From Sphingomonas sp. Root241 (lineage in GTDB: Bacteria; Pseudomonadota; Alphaproteobacteria; Sphingomonadales; Sphingomonadaceae), in assembly GCF_001428865.1 (NCBI RefSeq), contig NZ_LMIV01000004.1:66061-130060 (forward strand): a stretch of DNA of 64,000 nucleotides. Direction: 5' to 3'. The number at the start of each line of letters is the position of its first letter. Position 1 is the stretch's first letter. Below are positions 48,034 to 58,561 of this stretch, in pieces. The position numbers and the translations under genes were made by a program. The notes beneath the pieces were generated by a model that saw only the letters and a program-made list of their open reading frames with translations, was not told the origin of the DNA and ran no database searches.

Positions 48034-51033
48034 ATGAAATTTCAGCAGATCGAACGGTCTCGCGGACCCTCGCGCAAGCGGATCGCGCGCGACCTGATGC
48101 TGTCGGCGAGCGTGCTCGTCGCGATGTGCGGCACGGCGCATGCGCAGGATGCCGGGGCGACGCAGGGCGCCGGCACCGCCCAGGACGCGACGGCGCCGGA
48201 CGCGCCGCAGGCCGAGGGGCAGGAAGGCGACATCGTCGTCACCGGCTATCGCGCCTCGATCGAGGAGAGCCTGTCACAGAAGCGGCAGGCCAATGCGTTC
48301 GTCGACGTGATCACCGCAGAGGATGTCGGCAAGTTCCCCGACAAGAACGTCGCGGACTCGCTGCAGCGCGTGCCCGGCGTGATCATCGATCGCGACGGCG
48401 GCGAAGGCAGCCGGGTCAGCATCCGCGGTCTCAGCTCCGATCTGACGCTGACCGAGCTCAACGGCAACTTCATCGCCTCGGCGGACAGCGGCGATCCCTC
48501 GCGCTCGTTCAACTATCTGCTGCTGCCTTCGGCGCTGATCGGCAGCGTCGAAGTATTCAAGTCTCCCGAAGCGCGCCTCGACGAAGGTGGCGTCGGCGGC
48601 GTCATCATCAACCGCACGCGCAAGCCTTTCGAACTCGATCCCTGGTCGGGCAGCGTCTCGGCCGAGGGCACCTATTCGGACGTCACCAAGAAGGTCGAGC
48701 CGAACGTCACGGGGCTGCTCTCCTGGCATAACGAAGACAAGACCTTGGGCTTCCTGGTCGGTGGCACCTATCAGGTGCGCACCAATCGCTCGCTCGGCGC
48801 GTCCGCTGACAGCTGGCACTGGTGGACCGACGACAAGGCCACCGGTCCCGCGACCGACGTAAACGGCAACACTTTCGCCAATGATTCCGCGATCGATTAT
48901 TGGAACAGCGGCGACAATGCCGGCCAGACGACGCTCGGCGGCACGCATTACAGCGGCTATTGGGCGCCCCAGTCGGTTGCCGAAACGATCACCGATCAGA
49001 AGCGCAAGCGCCTCGGCATCCAGGCGACGATGCAGGCGAAGCCGTTCGACAATCTCGAGATCACTGCGAACTATTTCCGGTTCCAGCTCAACGGCGATTA
49101 TACGCGCAGCACGATCAAGGTCCCCGAATGGGGTTTCGGCAGGTTCTTCTCCGACGCGACGTTCGACAAGAGCGGCACGATCATGACCGGCGCGACCTTC
49201 ACGGTTCCACCGGAAGGAACCGGATGCCGGGTGACGTTCTGCACGATGGAAACGCCCGCGCCGCAGGACACCTATGTCCGCGAGAAGAGCGTCTCCAACA
49301 CCTATGACGTGCGCGGCAATTGGGAACTCGGCCACCTCAACGTCGATTTCGTGTTCGGCAAGACCAAGGCCACCGGCGGCCCGTCGTTCCAGTTCTACGC
49401 CCAGGCCAAGCCGCGCAACGGCACCGTAAACGGCAATGCGCTCAGCCAGTGGAACTTCACCGACCAGTCGATCGCGATGGCGTTCTCGCCCAACGTGATC
49501 CAGAACATGCTGAACGGCGTGGCCCAGATCGATCTCGGTTCGACCGGCTCGGGGTTCACCAACAGCTCGATCTCCCAGCGCTACGCACAGGTGGACGTGA
49601 CCCGGAGTTTCGACGGGTCGTTCATCGACTCGATCCAGGTCGGCGCAAAATGGCGCGATGGCCGCGTCCATCGCGAGACTGGCAAATTCGAATGGTATTC
49701 GGATGCCGCCAACACGCTGCGTTTCCAGGATACGCCGGGCGGCGCATTGGCCTTGCCGGAGATCTTCTATCCGAATTCGCTCGGCAACATCGCCGGCGGG
49801 TTCCAGACGACCGCTTTCCCGGCGATCAACATCAAGAACTATATCGGGTATCTGAACGACACCTATAACGGGCCGGTTCGCGTTCCCGAGCCGCAGAACG
49901 TGTACAACATCCGCGAGAAGATCTGGGCCGGCTATGCCCAGGCGAACTTCAAGATGGACAATGTCCGCGGCAATATCGGCCTTCGCGTGGTCAACACCAA
50001 GCAGGACGGCACGTCGACCGACCGCATCACCTACGAGAACGAATATTGCGTGAACGGGCCCGGTGGTCCGTTCGACCCGAACAAGCCCGTGGGCGCGGAC
50101 GGCAATTGCACGGTGATCCCGGAAGCGCAGCGCCAGGTCCGCGTGTTCAGCCCCAATTCGGAGAGCAAGAGCTACACGGATTTCCTGCCGAGCTTCAACA
50201 TTTCGTGGGAGGCGATGCCGAACCTGCTGCTGCGTGCGGCAGCGTCGAAGGTCATCGCGCGGCCGGGTTATGGCGATCTGGCGGGCTCGCGTGGTCTGAC
50301 GTTCAATTCGGATGCGTTCGTATTCGATCGCGCGGAATTCGGCGCGCTGCCGGGGTGGTTTGGCGACGGCGGCAACTTCGATCTGAAGCCGTTCAACGCC
50401 TGGCAGTATGACGTCGGCGCGGAATGGTATTTCCACCCTGGCTCGGTGCTGGGCTTCACGCTGTTCCGCAAGGACGTGAAGGACTTCATCGTGCCGGTCG
50501 TGATTGATCTGCCGCAGGAAGTCGCCGGCCAGACCGTGACGGTGCAGCAATATGCGACCCAGGCCAACGGCACGAGCGCAGTGTCGCAGGGTGTCGAGGT
50601 CTATGCGCAGCATACGCTGGACTTCGGCCTCGGCGCGCAGGTGAACTTCACCTATAACGATACGTCGCAGGCCGCTGTCACGCTGAACGGGACCAAGCTG
50701 GGCGAGTCGGCGTTGGTCGGCAGCGCGAAGACGCAGCTCAACGCTTCCGTCTTCTACGAGCACGGTCCCATCCTGCTGCGTGCGTCGTACAATCGCCGCG
50801 GAGAGGTCGTGCGTGGGCTGGCTTCGGGTCTCAACATCTATGACGACCCATACGATCAGGTCGATCTCAACGCCGCGGTCGACGTGTTCCGGAACTTCCA
50901 GATCACCGGCTCGATCATCAACCTGACCAAGTCGGAACAGCGCCAGCATCTGGGCAACGACACGAAGGACCGTTTCGTCTCGAACGTCTATTCGGGTCGC
51001 CGCGCCTATCTCGGCCTTTCGTACAAGTTCTGA
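48034..51033 (+). CDS. TonB-dependent receptor for oligosaccharide uptake
   Basis: 999 residues from the ATG at 48034 (GGAGGAGAG upstream). Signal peptide ends near MCGTAHAQ. The TonB box region is GDIVVTGYRASIEESL; the plug domain has DVITAEDVGKFPDKNVADSL and QRVPGVIIDRDGGEGSRVSI, typical of the Caulobacter/Sphingomonas sugar receptors. The barrel ends in AYLGLSYKF with terminal aromatic. No SusD is encoded nearby, as is normal outside Bacteroidetes. It should import the mannan-derived oligosaccharides released or trimmed by the neighbouring enzymes. Confidence 0.95.
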   Translation: MKFQQIERSRGPSRKRIARDLMLSASVLVAMCGTAHAQDAGATQGAGTAQDATAPDAPQAEGQEGDIVVTGYRASIEESLSQKRQANAFVDVITAEDVGKFPDKNVADSLQRVPGVIIDRDGGEGSRVSIRGLSSDLTLTELNGNFIASADSGDPSRSFNYLLLPSALIGSVEVFKSPEARLDEGGVGGVIINRTRKPFELDPWSGSVSAEGTYSDVTKKVEPNVTGLLSWHNEDKTLGFLVGGTYQVRTNRSLGASADSWHWWTDDKATGPATDVNGNTFANDSAIDYWNSGDNAGQTTLGGTHYSGYWAPQSVAETITDQKRKRLGIQATMQAKPFDNLEITANYFRFQLNGDYTRSTIKVPEWGFGRFFSDATFDKSGTIMTGATFTVPPEGTGCRVTFCTMETPAPQDTYVREKSVSNTYDVRGNWELGHLNVDFVFGKTKATGGPSFQFYAQAKPRNGTVNGNALSQWNFTDQSIAMAFSPNVIQNMLNGVAQIDLGSTGSGFTNSSISQRYAQVDVTRSFDGSFIDSIQVGAKWRDGRVHRETGKFEWYSDAANTLRFQDTPGGALALPEIFYPNSLGNIAGGFQTTAFPAINIKNYIGYLNDTYNGPVRVPEPQNVYNIREKIWAGYAQANFKMDNVRGNIGLRVVNTKQDGTSTDRITYENEYCVNGPGGPFDPNKPVGADGNCTVIPEAQRQVRVFSPNSESKSYTDFLPSFNISWEAMPNLLLRAAASKVIARPGYGDLAGSRGLTFNSDAFVFDRAEFGALPGWFGDGGNFDLKPFNAWQYDVGAEWYFHPGSVLGFTLFRKDVKDFIVPVVIDLPQEVAGQTVTVQQYATQANGTSAVSQGVEVYAQHTLDFGLGAQVNFTYNDTSQAAVTLNGTKLGESALVGSAKTQLNASVFYEHGPILLRASYNRRGEVVRGLASGLNIYDDPYDQVDLNAAVDVFRNFQITGSIINLTKSEQRQHLGNDTKDRFVSNVYSGRRAYLGLSYKF

Positions 51034-51075
51034 CGAGGCGCATAAGACGCACGTCGGAAGCCCCCAACTCCCCTA

Positions 51076-51106
51076 GGAGGTGGCCCATTCCCCCCGGGCC
51101 ACCTCC
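51076..51106 (+). terminator. Strong hairpin terminator after the TonB receptor gene
   Basis: GGAGGTGGCCC pairs exactly with GGGCCACCTCC over a 9-base loop, 43 bases after the stop codon, followed by ACCTTTG. It should separate receptor transcription from the GH43 gene. Confidence 0.75.
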
Positions 51107-51177
51107 ACCTTTGTGCAATCGGGCGGGCTTTCGTAACTAGCGGGGAAGGGCGGGCTTCAATCGAGTGACGAGGCGGC

Positions 51178-52242
51178 ATGAAATCCTTGGTTAGGACTGG
51201 TCTGATCGCCGCGGCGGCGCTGCTGCTCGCGGGATCTGCCCCGGCGCGCAATCCGATCGTGCCGGGCTGGTACGCCGATCCGGAGATCCACGCATTCGGC
51301 GACCGCTACTGGATCTATCCGACCTATTCCGATCATGGCGCCACGCCGGACGTGTCGCCGCGTTTCACCCCGGCGCAGCTGGAACTGCGCAAGCAGAAGA
51401 TGGTCCGCCCGTCTTACGGCATCCAGACCTTCTTCAATGCCTTCTCCTCGCCCGATCTGGTGCATTGGACGAAGCACGAGCACGTGTTCGACGTCGCCAA
51501 TGCCGGCTGGGCGGCGTTCGCGATCTGGGCGCCTTCGGTGATCGCGGCGAACGGCAAATATTACATGTTCTTCAGCGCCAACGACATCCAGAAGGATGGC
51601 GAACTCGGCGGGATCGGGCTGGCGGTGAGCGACAAGCCCGGCGGTCCGTTCAAGGATGCGATCGGCGAGCCGCTGATCGGCAAGTTCCACAACGGCGCCC
51701 AGCCGATCGACCCCTTCGCGTTCCGCGACAAGGACGGGCAGGTCTATCTCTATTATGGCGGCTGGCAGCACTGCAACGTCGTCAAGTTGAGCAAGGACCT
51801 CAAGACGATCGTCCCGCATGCCGACGGCGCACTGTTCAAGGAGATCACGCCCCCCGGCTATGTCGAGGGATCGTTCATGATCCAGCGGAACGGCATCTAT
51901 TACCTGATGTGGTCCGAGGGCGGCTGGACGGGCCCCGATTACAGCGTCGCCTATGCGATGGGGCCGAGCCCTACGGGTCCATTCAAACCGATGGGCAAGA
52001 TCCTCCAGCAGGATTTCAAGATCGCGCGCGGGGCGGGGCACCATTCGGTGGTCAACGTGCCCGGTACCGACGAATGGGTGATCGCCTATCACCGCCGTCC
52101 GCTGAGCGAGACCAGCGGCGAGCGCCGCCAGCTCGCGCTCGACCGGATGGAGTTCAATCCGGACGGCACGATTCGGCCGGTGGTGATGACCAATGACGGC
52201 GTGGCGCCGCGGCCGATCATGCCGACGCGAAAGCGTTGGTAA
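51178..52242 (+). CDS. GH43 family glycoside hydrolase
   Basis: 354 residues with signal peptide (IAAAALLLAGSAPA). Five-bladed propeller with the three GH43 acids: base D34 (GWYADPEIHAF), D178 (GAQPIDPFAFRD) and acid E230 (GYVEGSFMIQ). GH43 members act on arabinosides, xylosides and in some subfamilies on galactofuranosides; the last could fit a fungal-type glycan with a mannan core. The substrate is not decided by sequence. It stands alone between the receptor terminator and a REPIN-like element. Confidence 0.9.
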   Translation: MKSLVRTGLIAAAALLLAGSAPARNPIVPGWYADPEIHAFGDRYWIYPTYSDHGATPDVSPRFTPAQLELRKQKMVRPSYGIQTFFNAFSSPDLVHWTKHEHVFDVANAGWAAFAIWAPSVIAANGKYYMFFSANDIQKDGELGGIGLAVSDKPGGPFKDAIGEPLIGKFHNGAQPIDPFAFRDKDGQVYLYYGGWQHCNVVKLSKDLKTIVPHADGALFKEITPPGYVEGSFMIQRNGIYYLMWSEGGWTGPDYSVAYAMGPSPTGPFKPMGKILQQDFKIARGAGHHSVVNVPGTDEWVIAYHRRPLSETSGERRQLALDRMEFNPDGTIRPVVMTNDGVAPRPIMPTRKRW

Positions 52243-52284
52243 GATGCTGACGCGCCGAATCCGGTCAGGGACTCACATTTCCTC

Positions 52285-52375
52285 CGTCACCCCCGCGAAA
52301 GCGGGGGCCCATCTCGCGAAGCGTGCCGCGTGCGGATCGGGCAGGAGATGGGTCCCCGCTTTCGCGGGGATGACG
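52285..52375. repeat. REPIN-like twin palindrome, copy 4
   Basis: Left unit CGTCACCCCCGCGAAAGCGG then GGGCCCATCTC; right unit inverse, ending CGCGGGGATGACG. Nearly the same units as copy 2 at 18764-18870. Lies between the GH43 and second GH92 genes and splits the locus into two likely transcripts. Confidence 0.8.
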
Positions 52376-52434
52376 AAAAAAGGCAATGTCCTGGATAGGT
52401 TCTCGATGGGGCCGAAAAAAGAGGGGAAACTGCG

Positions 52435-54783
52435 GTGAACAAGCGTCTTGTAAACGCACTGCGTGGTGCCGTTGCGCTGCTGATCACGACAGGGCTGTGC
52501 CTGCCCCCTCCGATCCTCGCCCAGAGCGCACCGAAGGAGGCCCTGGTCGATCTCGCCAATCCGCTGATGGGCACCGACTCCAGCCACGGCCTCTCCTACG
52601 GCAACACCTATCCGGCGGTGGCCGTGCCGTGGGGTATGAACTTCTGGACGCCGGTCACCGGCAAGATGGGCGACGGCTGGGGCTACACTTACGACGCCGA
52701 GAAGATCAACGGCATCAAGCAGACCCACCAGCCCAGCCCATGGATGAACGATTACGCGGTCTTCGCGCTGTTCGCGGAGACCGGTGCGCTCAAGATCGAT
52801 CAGGAGGAACGCGCGAGCTGGTTCAGCCACAAGGCCGAGGAAGCACGGCCGTACAAGTACAAGGTCTATCTCGCCGATTACGACGTGACCGCCGAAGTCG
52901 CGCCGACCAACCGCGCCGCGCAGTTCCGCTTCACCTTCCCGAAGAGCGACGACGCGCACATCATCCTCGACGCGCAGAACGGCGGATCCTCGGTGACGAT
53001 CGATCCAGCGCGGCGGCGGATCACGGGCTATGTCCGCAACAATCACGGCGGCGTGCCGGAGAACTTCAAGAACTACTTCGTCGCCGAGTTCGACAAGGCC
53101 TTCGAAGTCACCCGCACCTGGGACAGCAACGGCCAGCTGGGCGCCGCCCTGAGCCGCGAGGACGGCCGCACCGGCGCTGTCGTCAGCTTCAAGACCAGCG
53201 ACGGCGAGCAGGTCGGGGTCAAGGTCGCGTCGTCGTTCATCAGCCTCGAACAGGCCGAGCGCAACCTAGCGAGCGAGATCGGCCGCGACGGCTATGACGC
53301 GACCGAGGCCAAGGCCAAGGCGGCATGGGAGCGCGAGTTCCGCAAGATCGAAGTGAGCGATCCGAGCATCGACAATCGCCGGGTCTTCTATTCGGCGCTG
53401 TACCGGATGCTGCAATTCCCGCGCACGTTCCATGAGATCGATGCGGCGGGGAAGACCGTCCACTACAGCCCCTATGACGGCAAGGTCCATGACGGACCCC
53501 TGTTCACCGACAACGGCTTCTGGGACACATGGCGCGCGGTGTTCCCGTGGTTCGCATTGGTCTATCCCGAGCTCGACAGCCAGATCATGCAGGGTCTGGT
53601 CAACACCTACAAGGAGTCCGGCTGGCTCCCCGAATGGGCGAGCCCCGGCCACCGTGACGTGATGATCGGGTCGAACTCGGCCAACCTGATCGCCGACGCC
53701 TATCTCAACGGCGTACGCGGCTTCGATGTCGAGACTCTGTACGAAGCGATGGTCAAGAACGCGACGACGTCGCAGGGCCGCCCGACCGACAAGCGCGGCC
53801 GCACGCTAACGGCCGTCGGTCGCGAGGGCGTCGAGCTATACAACCAGCTCGGCTATGTCCCCTACGACGTCGGCATCAACGAGAGCGCGGCGCGCACGCT
53901 CGAATATGCCACGGCGGACTTCTCGCTGTCGCGGCTCGCCGCGGCGCTCGGCAAGACCGAGGACGCGAAGAAATACGCCGCGCAGGCGCAGAATTACCGC
54001 AAGCTCTACGACGCGGAATCGGGCTGGATGCGCGGACGCAACAAGGACGGCAGCTGGATGAAGCCGTTCAATCCCTATGCATGGGGCGATGCCTTCACCG
54101 AGGGCAATTCGATGCATTACAGCTGGTCGGTGATGCAGGACGTGCAGGGCCTGATCGACCTGATGGGTGGCGACCGGAAGTTCGTCGAGCGGCTCGATTC
54201 GATCTTCACGCTACCGCCCTTGTTCGAGAACAGCTATTACGGCTCGGTCATCCACGAGACCCGCGAGATGCAGGTGGTGAACATGGGCCAGTACGCCCAT
54301 GGCAACCAGCCGATCCAGCACATGATCTATCTCTACGACTGGGCCGGCGCGCCGTGGAAGGCGCAGAAGCATGTCCGCGACGTGATGACCAAGCTCTATT
54401 CGGCGACGCCCGACGGCTATCCGGGCGACGAGGATAACGGCCAGACCTCGGCCTGGTACGTCTTCTCGGCGCTGGGCTTCTATCCGGTGACGCCGACGGT
54501 GGGCGAATATGCGATCGGCAGCCCGCTGTTCCAGAAGGTCAGCGTCAAGATGCCCACGGGCAAGACGCTGACGATCGAGGCGGCGAACAACAGCGCGGCG
54601 AACGTCTACATCCAGTCGGTCAGCTTCAACGGCAAGAAGCACGACAAGACCTGGCTGACGCGCGAGGCGCTGCAGGGCGGCGGCACCCTCCACTTCGTGA
54701 TGGGCCCGACGCCCAACAAGGCGTGGGGCGCGACGAAGGCGGCGGCGCCCTTCTCGATGAGCGCACCGGGAGAGCGTAAATGA
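52435..54783 (+). CDS. GH92 family alpha-mannosidase 2
   Basis: 782 residues from a GTG (GAGGGGAAA upstream), signal peptide ending near PPILAQS. Classical GH92 start DLANPLMGTDSSHGLSYGNT and AVAVPWGMNFWTPVTG. Barrel motifs FTDNGFWDTWRAVFPWFALV, GSNSANLIADAYLNG, YAHGNQPIQHMIYLYDWAG and GDEDNGQTSAWYVFSALGFYPV containing the acidic residues of the catalytic base. Periplasmic exo-alpha-mannosidase. Its stop overlaps the GH125 start by 4 bases. Confidence 0.93.
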   Translation: MNKRLVNALRGAVALLITTGLCLPPPILAQSAPKEALVDLANPLMGTDSSHGLSYGNTYPAVAVPWGMNFWTPVTGKMGDGWGYTYDAEKINGIKQTHQPSPWMNDYAVFALFAETGALKIDQEERASWFSHKAEEARPYKYKVYLADYDVTAEVAPTNRAAQFRFTFPKSDDAHIILDAQNGGSSVTIDPARRRITGYVRNNHGGVPENFKNYFVAEFDKAFEVTRTWDSNGQLGAALSREDGRTGAVVSFKTSDGEQVGVKVASSFISLEQAERNLASEIGRDGYDATEAKAKAAWEREFRKIEVSDPSIDNRRVFYSALYRMLQFPRTFHEIDAAGKTVHYSPYDGKVHDGPLFTDNGFWDTWRAVFPWFALVYPELDSQIMQGLVNTYKESGWLPEWASPGHRDVMIGSNSANLIADAYLNGVRGFDVETLYEAMVKNATTSQGRPTDKRGRTLTAVGREGVELYNQLGYVPYDVGINESAARTLEYATADFSLSRLAAALGKTEDAKKYAAQAQNYRKLYDAESGWMRGRNKDGSWMKPFNPYAWGDAFTEGNSMHYSWSVMQDVQGLIDLMGGDRKFVERLDSIFTLPPLFENSYYGSVIHETREMQVVNMGQYAHGNQPIQHMIYLYDWAGAPWKAQKHVRDVMTKLYSATPDGYPGDEDNGQTSAWYVFSALGFYPVTPTVGEYAIGSPLFQKVSVKMPTGKTLTIEAANNSAANVYIQSVSFNGKKHDKTWLTREALQGGGTLHFVMGPTPNKAWGATKAAAPFSMSAPGERK

Positions 54784-56204
54784 ACCGTCGTGACATAATT
54801 GCCGGAGCAGGTACGCTCGCGCTGGCGACCGGGCTCCCTCGCGCGGCATTCGCGCAGGGCTTGGTCAGCAAGCGGCCACCTTTGAGCGAGCGTCGCTTCA
54901 CCAGCAAGGCCGTCGAGGCCGAAATCGCGCGCGTGAAGAAGAAGATCGCCGACCCCGAACTCGCCTGGCTGTTCGAGAATTGCTACCCGAACACGCTCGA
55001 CACCACCGTCACGCTCGGTGAAGTCGACGGCAAGCCCGACACCTTCGTCATCACCGGCGACATCGATGCGATGTGGCTGCGCGACAGCTCGGCGCAGCTC
55101 CAGACCTATGTCCATCTGACGCCGAAGGACGCCGATCTGCGCCGGCTGTTTCACGGCGCGATGCAGCGCCAGGCGCGGTGCATCCTGATCGATCCCTATG
55201 CCAACGCCTTCACGCGCGATCCGGCCGCCAAGTCGAACCTGCCGGCGATCAACGACAGGACCGAGATGCGCCCAGGCGTCGCCGAGCGCAAATACGAGAT
55301 CGACTCGCTCTGCTATCCGATGCGCCTCGCGCATGCTTATTGGACCGCCACGCGCGACAAGATCCCGTTCGACGATCTCTGGGCCAAGGGCATGGCGCTC
55401 GCGGTGGCGACGCTCCGCGAGCAGCAGCGCAAGCACGGCCCCGGCGGCTATCATTTCCAGCGCGTCGACGCTTCGCCGACCGAGACGCTGATGTTCGGCG
55501 GCTTCGGCGCGCCGACGAAGAAGGTCGGGCTGATCCATTCGGGCTTCCGCCCCTCGGACGACGCCTGCGTCTTCCCGTTCCTGATCCCGTCGAACCTGTT
55601 CGCGGTGTCCGCGCTCAGGATGCTCGCCACCGTGCTGCGCGAGGCGCGCGGCGATGTTGCGGGCGCGCAGGATGCCGAGGCGCTCGCCGCCGAGGTCCAG
55701 CAGGCGCTCGACGCGCACGGCAAGATGCCCGACGGAAAGGGCGGCGAGGTCTGGGCATTCGAAGTCGACGGCTATGGCAACGCCATTTTCATGGACGACG
55801 CCAACGTCCCGAGCCTCTCCGGCCTGCCGCTGCTCGGCGCGGCCGACCGCAACGACCCGCTCTACCGCCGCACCGCCGCGCTCGCATGGAGCCCGCGCAA
55901 CCCTTATTTCTTCGCCGGCACCGCGGGCGAGGGGATCGGCGGTCCGCATGTCGGCATGGACATGATCTGGCCGATGTCGCTGATTACCCGCGCGCTGATG
56001 AACGACGATCTGGCAGTGGTCGGCGCGTGCCTCAAGACGCTCAAGGCGACGCATGGCGGCACCGGCTTCATGCACGAGAGCTTCCACAAGGACGATCCGA
56101 CGAAGTTCACCCGCAGCTGGTTCGCCTGGGCCAACGGACTGTTCGGCGACCTGATCCTCGACATCGAGAAGCGCGCCCCCGCGCTGCTCGCCCAGCGCAA
56201 TTGA
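54780..56204 (+). CDS. GH125 exo-alpha-1,6-mannosidase
   Basis: 474 residues. Tat-like signal (MNRRDIIAGAGTLALATGLP). GH125 enzymes are metal-independent inverting exo-alpha-1,6-mannosidases. Features: GDIDAMWLRDSSAQLQTYVH, YEIDSLCYPMRLAHAYW, GLIHSGFRPSDDACVFPF with the likely acid, and GTGFMHESFHKDDPTKFTR with the likely base glutamate. Sandwiched between two GH92 genes with overlap or a 13-base gap, so the three should be made together to strip branched alpha-mannan. Confidence 0.94.
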   Translation: MNRRDIIAGAGTLALATGLPRAAFAQGLVSKRPPLSERRFTSKAVEAEIARVKKKIADPELAWLFENCYPNTLDTTVTLGEVDGKPDTFVITGDIDAMWLRDSSAQLQTYVHLTPKDADLRRLFHGAMQRQARCILIDPYANAFTRDPAAKSNLPAINDRTEMRPGVAERKYEIDSLCYPMRLAHAYWTATRDKIPFDDLWAKGMALAVATLREQQRKHGPGGYHFQRVDASPTETLMFGGFGAPTKKVGLIHSGFRPSDDACVFPFLIPSNLFAVSALRMLATVLREARGDVAGAQDAEALAAEVQQALDAHGKMPDGKGGEVWAFEVDGYGNAIFMDDANVPSLSGLPLLGAADRNDPLYRRTAALAWSPRNPYFFAGTAGEGIGGPHVGMDMIWPMSLITRALMNDDLAVVGACLKTLKATHGGTGFMHESFHKDDPTKFTRSWFAWANGLFGDLILDIEKRAPALLAQRN

Positions 56205-56217
56205 ACGGAGCACGACC

Positions 56218-58539
56218 ATGATCGCCGCAAATCGCCGCCAGCTTCTCGGCGGTGCCGGGCTCGCCGCTCTGGGTTCGGCCGCGCCGGGGCTGGCCCGCGT
56301 CCAGGGTACGGCAGCGACGAAGCCCGATCTGTTCATCGGCACCGGCGGGCACGGCCACACCTTTCCGGGGCCGTCGCTGCCGTTCGGCATGGTCCAGCTC
56401 GGGCCCGACACCGACAATGCGCGCTGGGACGCGTGCTCGGGCTATCACCGCACCGACGGCTCGATCATGGGCTTCTCGCACACCCACCTCTCCGGCACCG
56501 GCATCGGCGACATGCTCGACGTGCTGGTGGTGCCGACGCGTGGGGCGCTCGAGCTCGATCCGGGCAAGCTCGACGATCCCGACAAGGGCTATCGCCAGCG
56601 CTTCTCCGAAGAACATGCCGAGCCCGGCTATTACCGCGTCAAACTCGAATCCGGAGTGCTCGCGGAGCTGACCGTGACCGAGCGCACCGGGCTCCACCGC
56701 TATCATTTCCCGAAGGGCGCCGGGCACATCTTGATCGACTTCGCCCACATGATCATCGACGTGTGGGACAAAGGCATCATCGTCGACCAGGCCTCGCTGG
56801 CGATCGACGCCGACGGCGTGCTCACCGGCAGCCGTCGCGTGCATCGCTGGGCGAAGGGCCGGCACGTGCATTTCGCGATGCAGCTTTCGCGCAAGCCCAG
56901 CCGCGTCGAATTCTTCGGCGACGACAACAAGCCCGCGCCCGCCGGGGCGAAGGGTGTCGCCGGCAACAAGCTCAAGGTGGCGCTGTTCTTCGACGAAGCC
57001 GGCGGCGATCCGATCCTGGTCAAGACCGGCATCTCGGCGGTCGACGTCGCGGGCGCCAGGGCCGCGCTCGCCGCCGAGGCGCCGGGCTGGGACTTCGACC
57101 GCGCCGCCACGGCCGCACGCCGCGCATGGGCGAACGAGCTCGACAGCGTCCGCGTCGAGGGCGGGACGCCCGCCCAGCGCACGATCATGGCGAGCGCGCT
57201 CTATCATTGCTTCCTCGCGCCGACGCTCTTCACCGATCGCGACGGGCGCTATGTCGGGATGGACCGGCAGGTGCATCAGGCCCCGGCGGATACGCCCGCG
57301 TTCAGCACCTATTCGCTATGGGACACCTATCGCGCGCTCCATCCGCTGCTGACGCTCGTCCAGCCCGAGCGCGCGGCGATGTTCACCCGCGATCTGGTCC
57401 GCCAGACCCAGCAGAGCCCCTATGGACCGCCGGTCTGGCAGCTCCAGGGCGTCGAGACCGGCTGCATGATCGGCTGGCATTCGGTGTCGGTGCTCGCCGA
57501 GGCACGCGCGAAGGGGATCCAGGCGGACTACGCCGCCGCCTGGCCCAATATCCGCCGCCGCGCCTTCGACCGCGACTTCAAGGACAGCGACGGCTCGCTT
57601 GGCCGCGGATATTATTACGACCTCGGCTACGTCCCCGCCGACAAGATCTGGGAGTCGGTCAGCCGCACCCAGGAATATGCCTATGACGACTGGGCGATGG
57701 CGATGCTCGCCGAAGCGGCGGGGGCGAAGGACGATGCGGACAAGCTGCGCGCGCGCAGCCGGAATTATCGCAACGTGCTCGACGCGGGGACGCGCTTCGC
57801 CAAGCCCAAATTCTCGGACGGCAGCTGGTGGGCGAACTATGACCCGATCCAGCTGGGCCACGACGTCAAGAAGCATCGCGACTATACCGAGGCCAATGGC
57901 TGGCAGGCGACGTTCCTCAACCAGCACGACGTCTATGGCCTGATCGATCATTTCGGCGGCGACGCGGCGTTCGAGAAGCAGCTCGACGCATTGTTCAACG
58001 CGCCCTCGACCTTGCCCGAAAACGCCCCGCCCGACATTTCGGGGCTGGTCGGCCAATATGCACATGGCAACGAGCCCAACCACCACGTCGCCTATCTCTA
58101 TGCCTATGCCGGCGCGCCGGCGAAGACGCAGGCGATGATCCGCCGGCTGTGCACCGAGATGTACAAGGCCGAACCCGACGGCGAGATCGGCAACGACGAT
58201 TGCGGACAGATGAGCGCATGGTTCGTGCTGAGTTCGCTCGGCTTCTATCCGGTCGATCCGGTGAGCGCGGTCTATGTGTTCGGTTCGCCCTTGTTCGACC
58301 GCGCCGAGGTGCGGCTGGGGCGGGGCAAGACGCTGCGGGTCGTCGCCCGGGGCAATGCGCCCGATGCGCCTTATGTCCAGTCGGTGCGCTGGAACGGCAA
58401 GCCCTGGACGCGCAACTGGATCAGCCACGCCGATCTGGCGAAGGGCGGCGAGCTGGAGTTCGAGATGGGCCGCGCGCCGTCGCGCTTCGGCACCGCGAAG
58501 GCGGATCGCCCGCCCTCGTTCGGTCGAATCCCGGCGTAG
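56218..58539 (+). CDS. GH92 family alpha-mannosidase 3
   Basis: 773 residues. Tat-like signal (ANRRQLLGGAGLAALG). GH92 start DLFIGTGGHGHTFPGPSLPF and GMVQLGPDTDNARWDACSGY, with FSHTHLSGTGIGDMLDVL typical of one GH92 subgroup that acts on alpha-1,2 or alpha-1,3 mannosides. Barrel motifs FSTYSLWDTYRALHPLLTLV, YAHGNEPNHHVAYLYAYAG and GNDDCGQMSAWFVLSSLGFY. It differs clearly from the other two GH92 proteins, so the three probably split the linkages among them. Confidence 0.93.
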   Translation: MIAANRRQLLGGAGLAALGSAAPGLARVQGTAATKPDLFIGTGGHGHTFPGPSLPFGMVQLGPDTDNARWDACSGYHRTDGSIMGFSHTHLSGTGIGDMLDVLVVPTRGALELDPGKLDDPDKGYRQRFSEEHAEPGYYRVKLESGVLAELTVTERTGLHRYHFPKGAGHILIDFAHMIIDVWDKGIIVDQASLAIDADGVLTGSRRVHRWAKGRHVHFAMQLSRKPSRVEFFGDDNKPAPAGAKGVAGNKLKVALFFDEAGGDPILVKTGISAVDVAGARAALAAEAPGWDFDRAATAARRAWANELDSVRVEGGTPAQRTIMASALYHCFLAPTLFTDRDGRYVGMDRQVHQAPADTPAFSTYSLWDTYRALHPLLTLVQPERAAMFTRDLVRQTQQSPYGPPVWQLQGVETGCMIGWHSVSVLAEARAKGIQADYAAAWPNIRRRAFDRDFKDSDGSLGRGYYYDLGYVPADKIWESVSRTQEYAYDDWAMAMLAEAAGAKDDADKLRARSRNYRNVLDAGTRFAKPKFSDGSWWANYDPIQLGHDVKKHRDYTEANGWQATFLNQHDVYGLIDHFGGDAAFEKQLDALFNAPSTLPENAPPDISGLVGQYAHGNEPNHHVAYLYAYAGAPAKTQAMIRRLCTEMYKAEPDGEIGNDDCGQMSAWFVLSSLGFYPVDPVSAVYVFGSPLFDRAEVRLGRGKTLRVVARGNAPDAPYVQSVRWNGKPWTRNWISHADLAKGGELEFEMGRAPSRFGTAKADRPPSFGRIPA

Positions 58540-58561
58540 ATTGAGGACTTATTCTATTCTT

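Noticed and set aside
48274..50949. 891-codon open frame opposite the TonB receptor
   Set aside because: Antisense shadow of a well-supported receptor; no domain or signal features.
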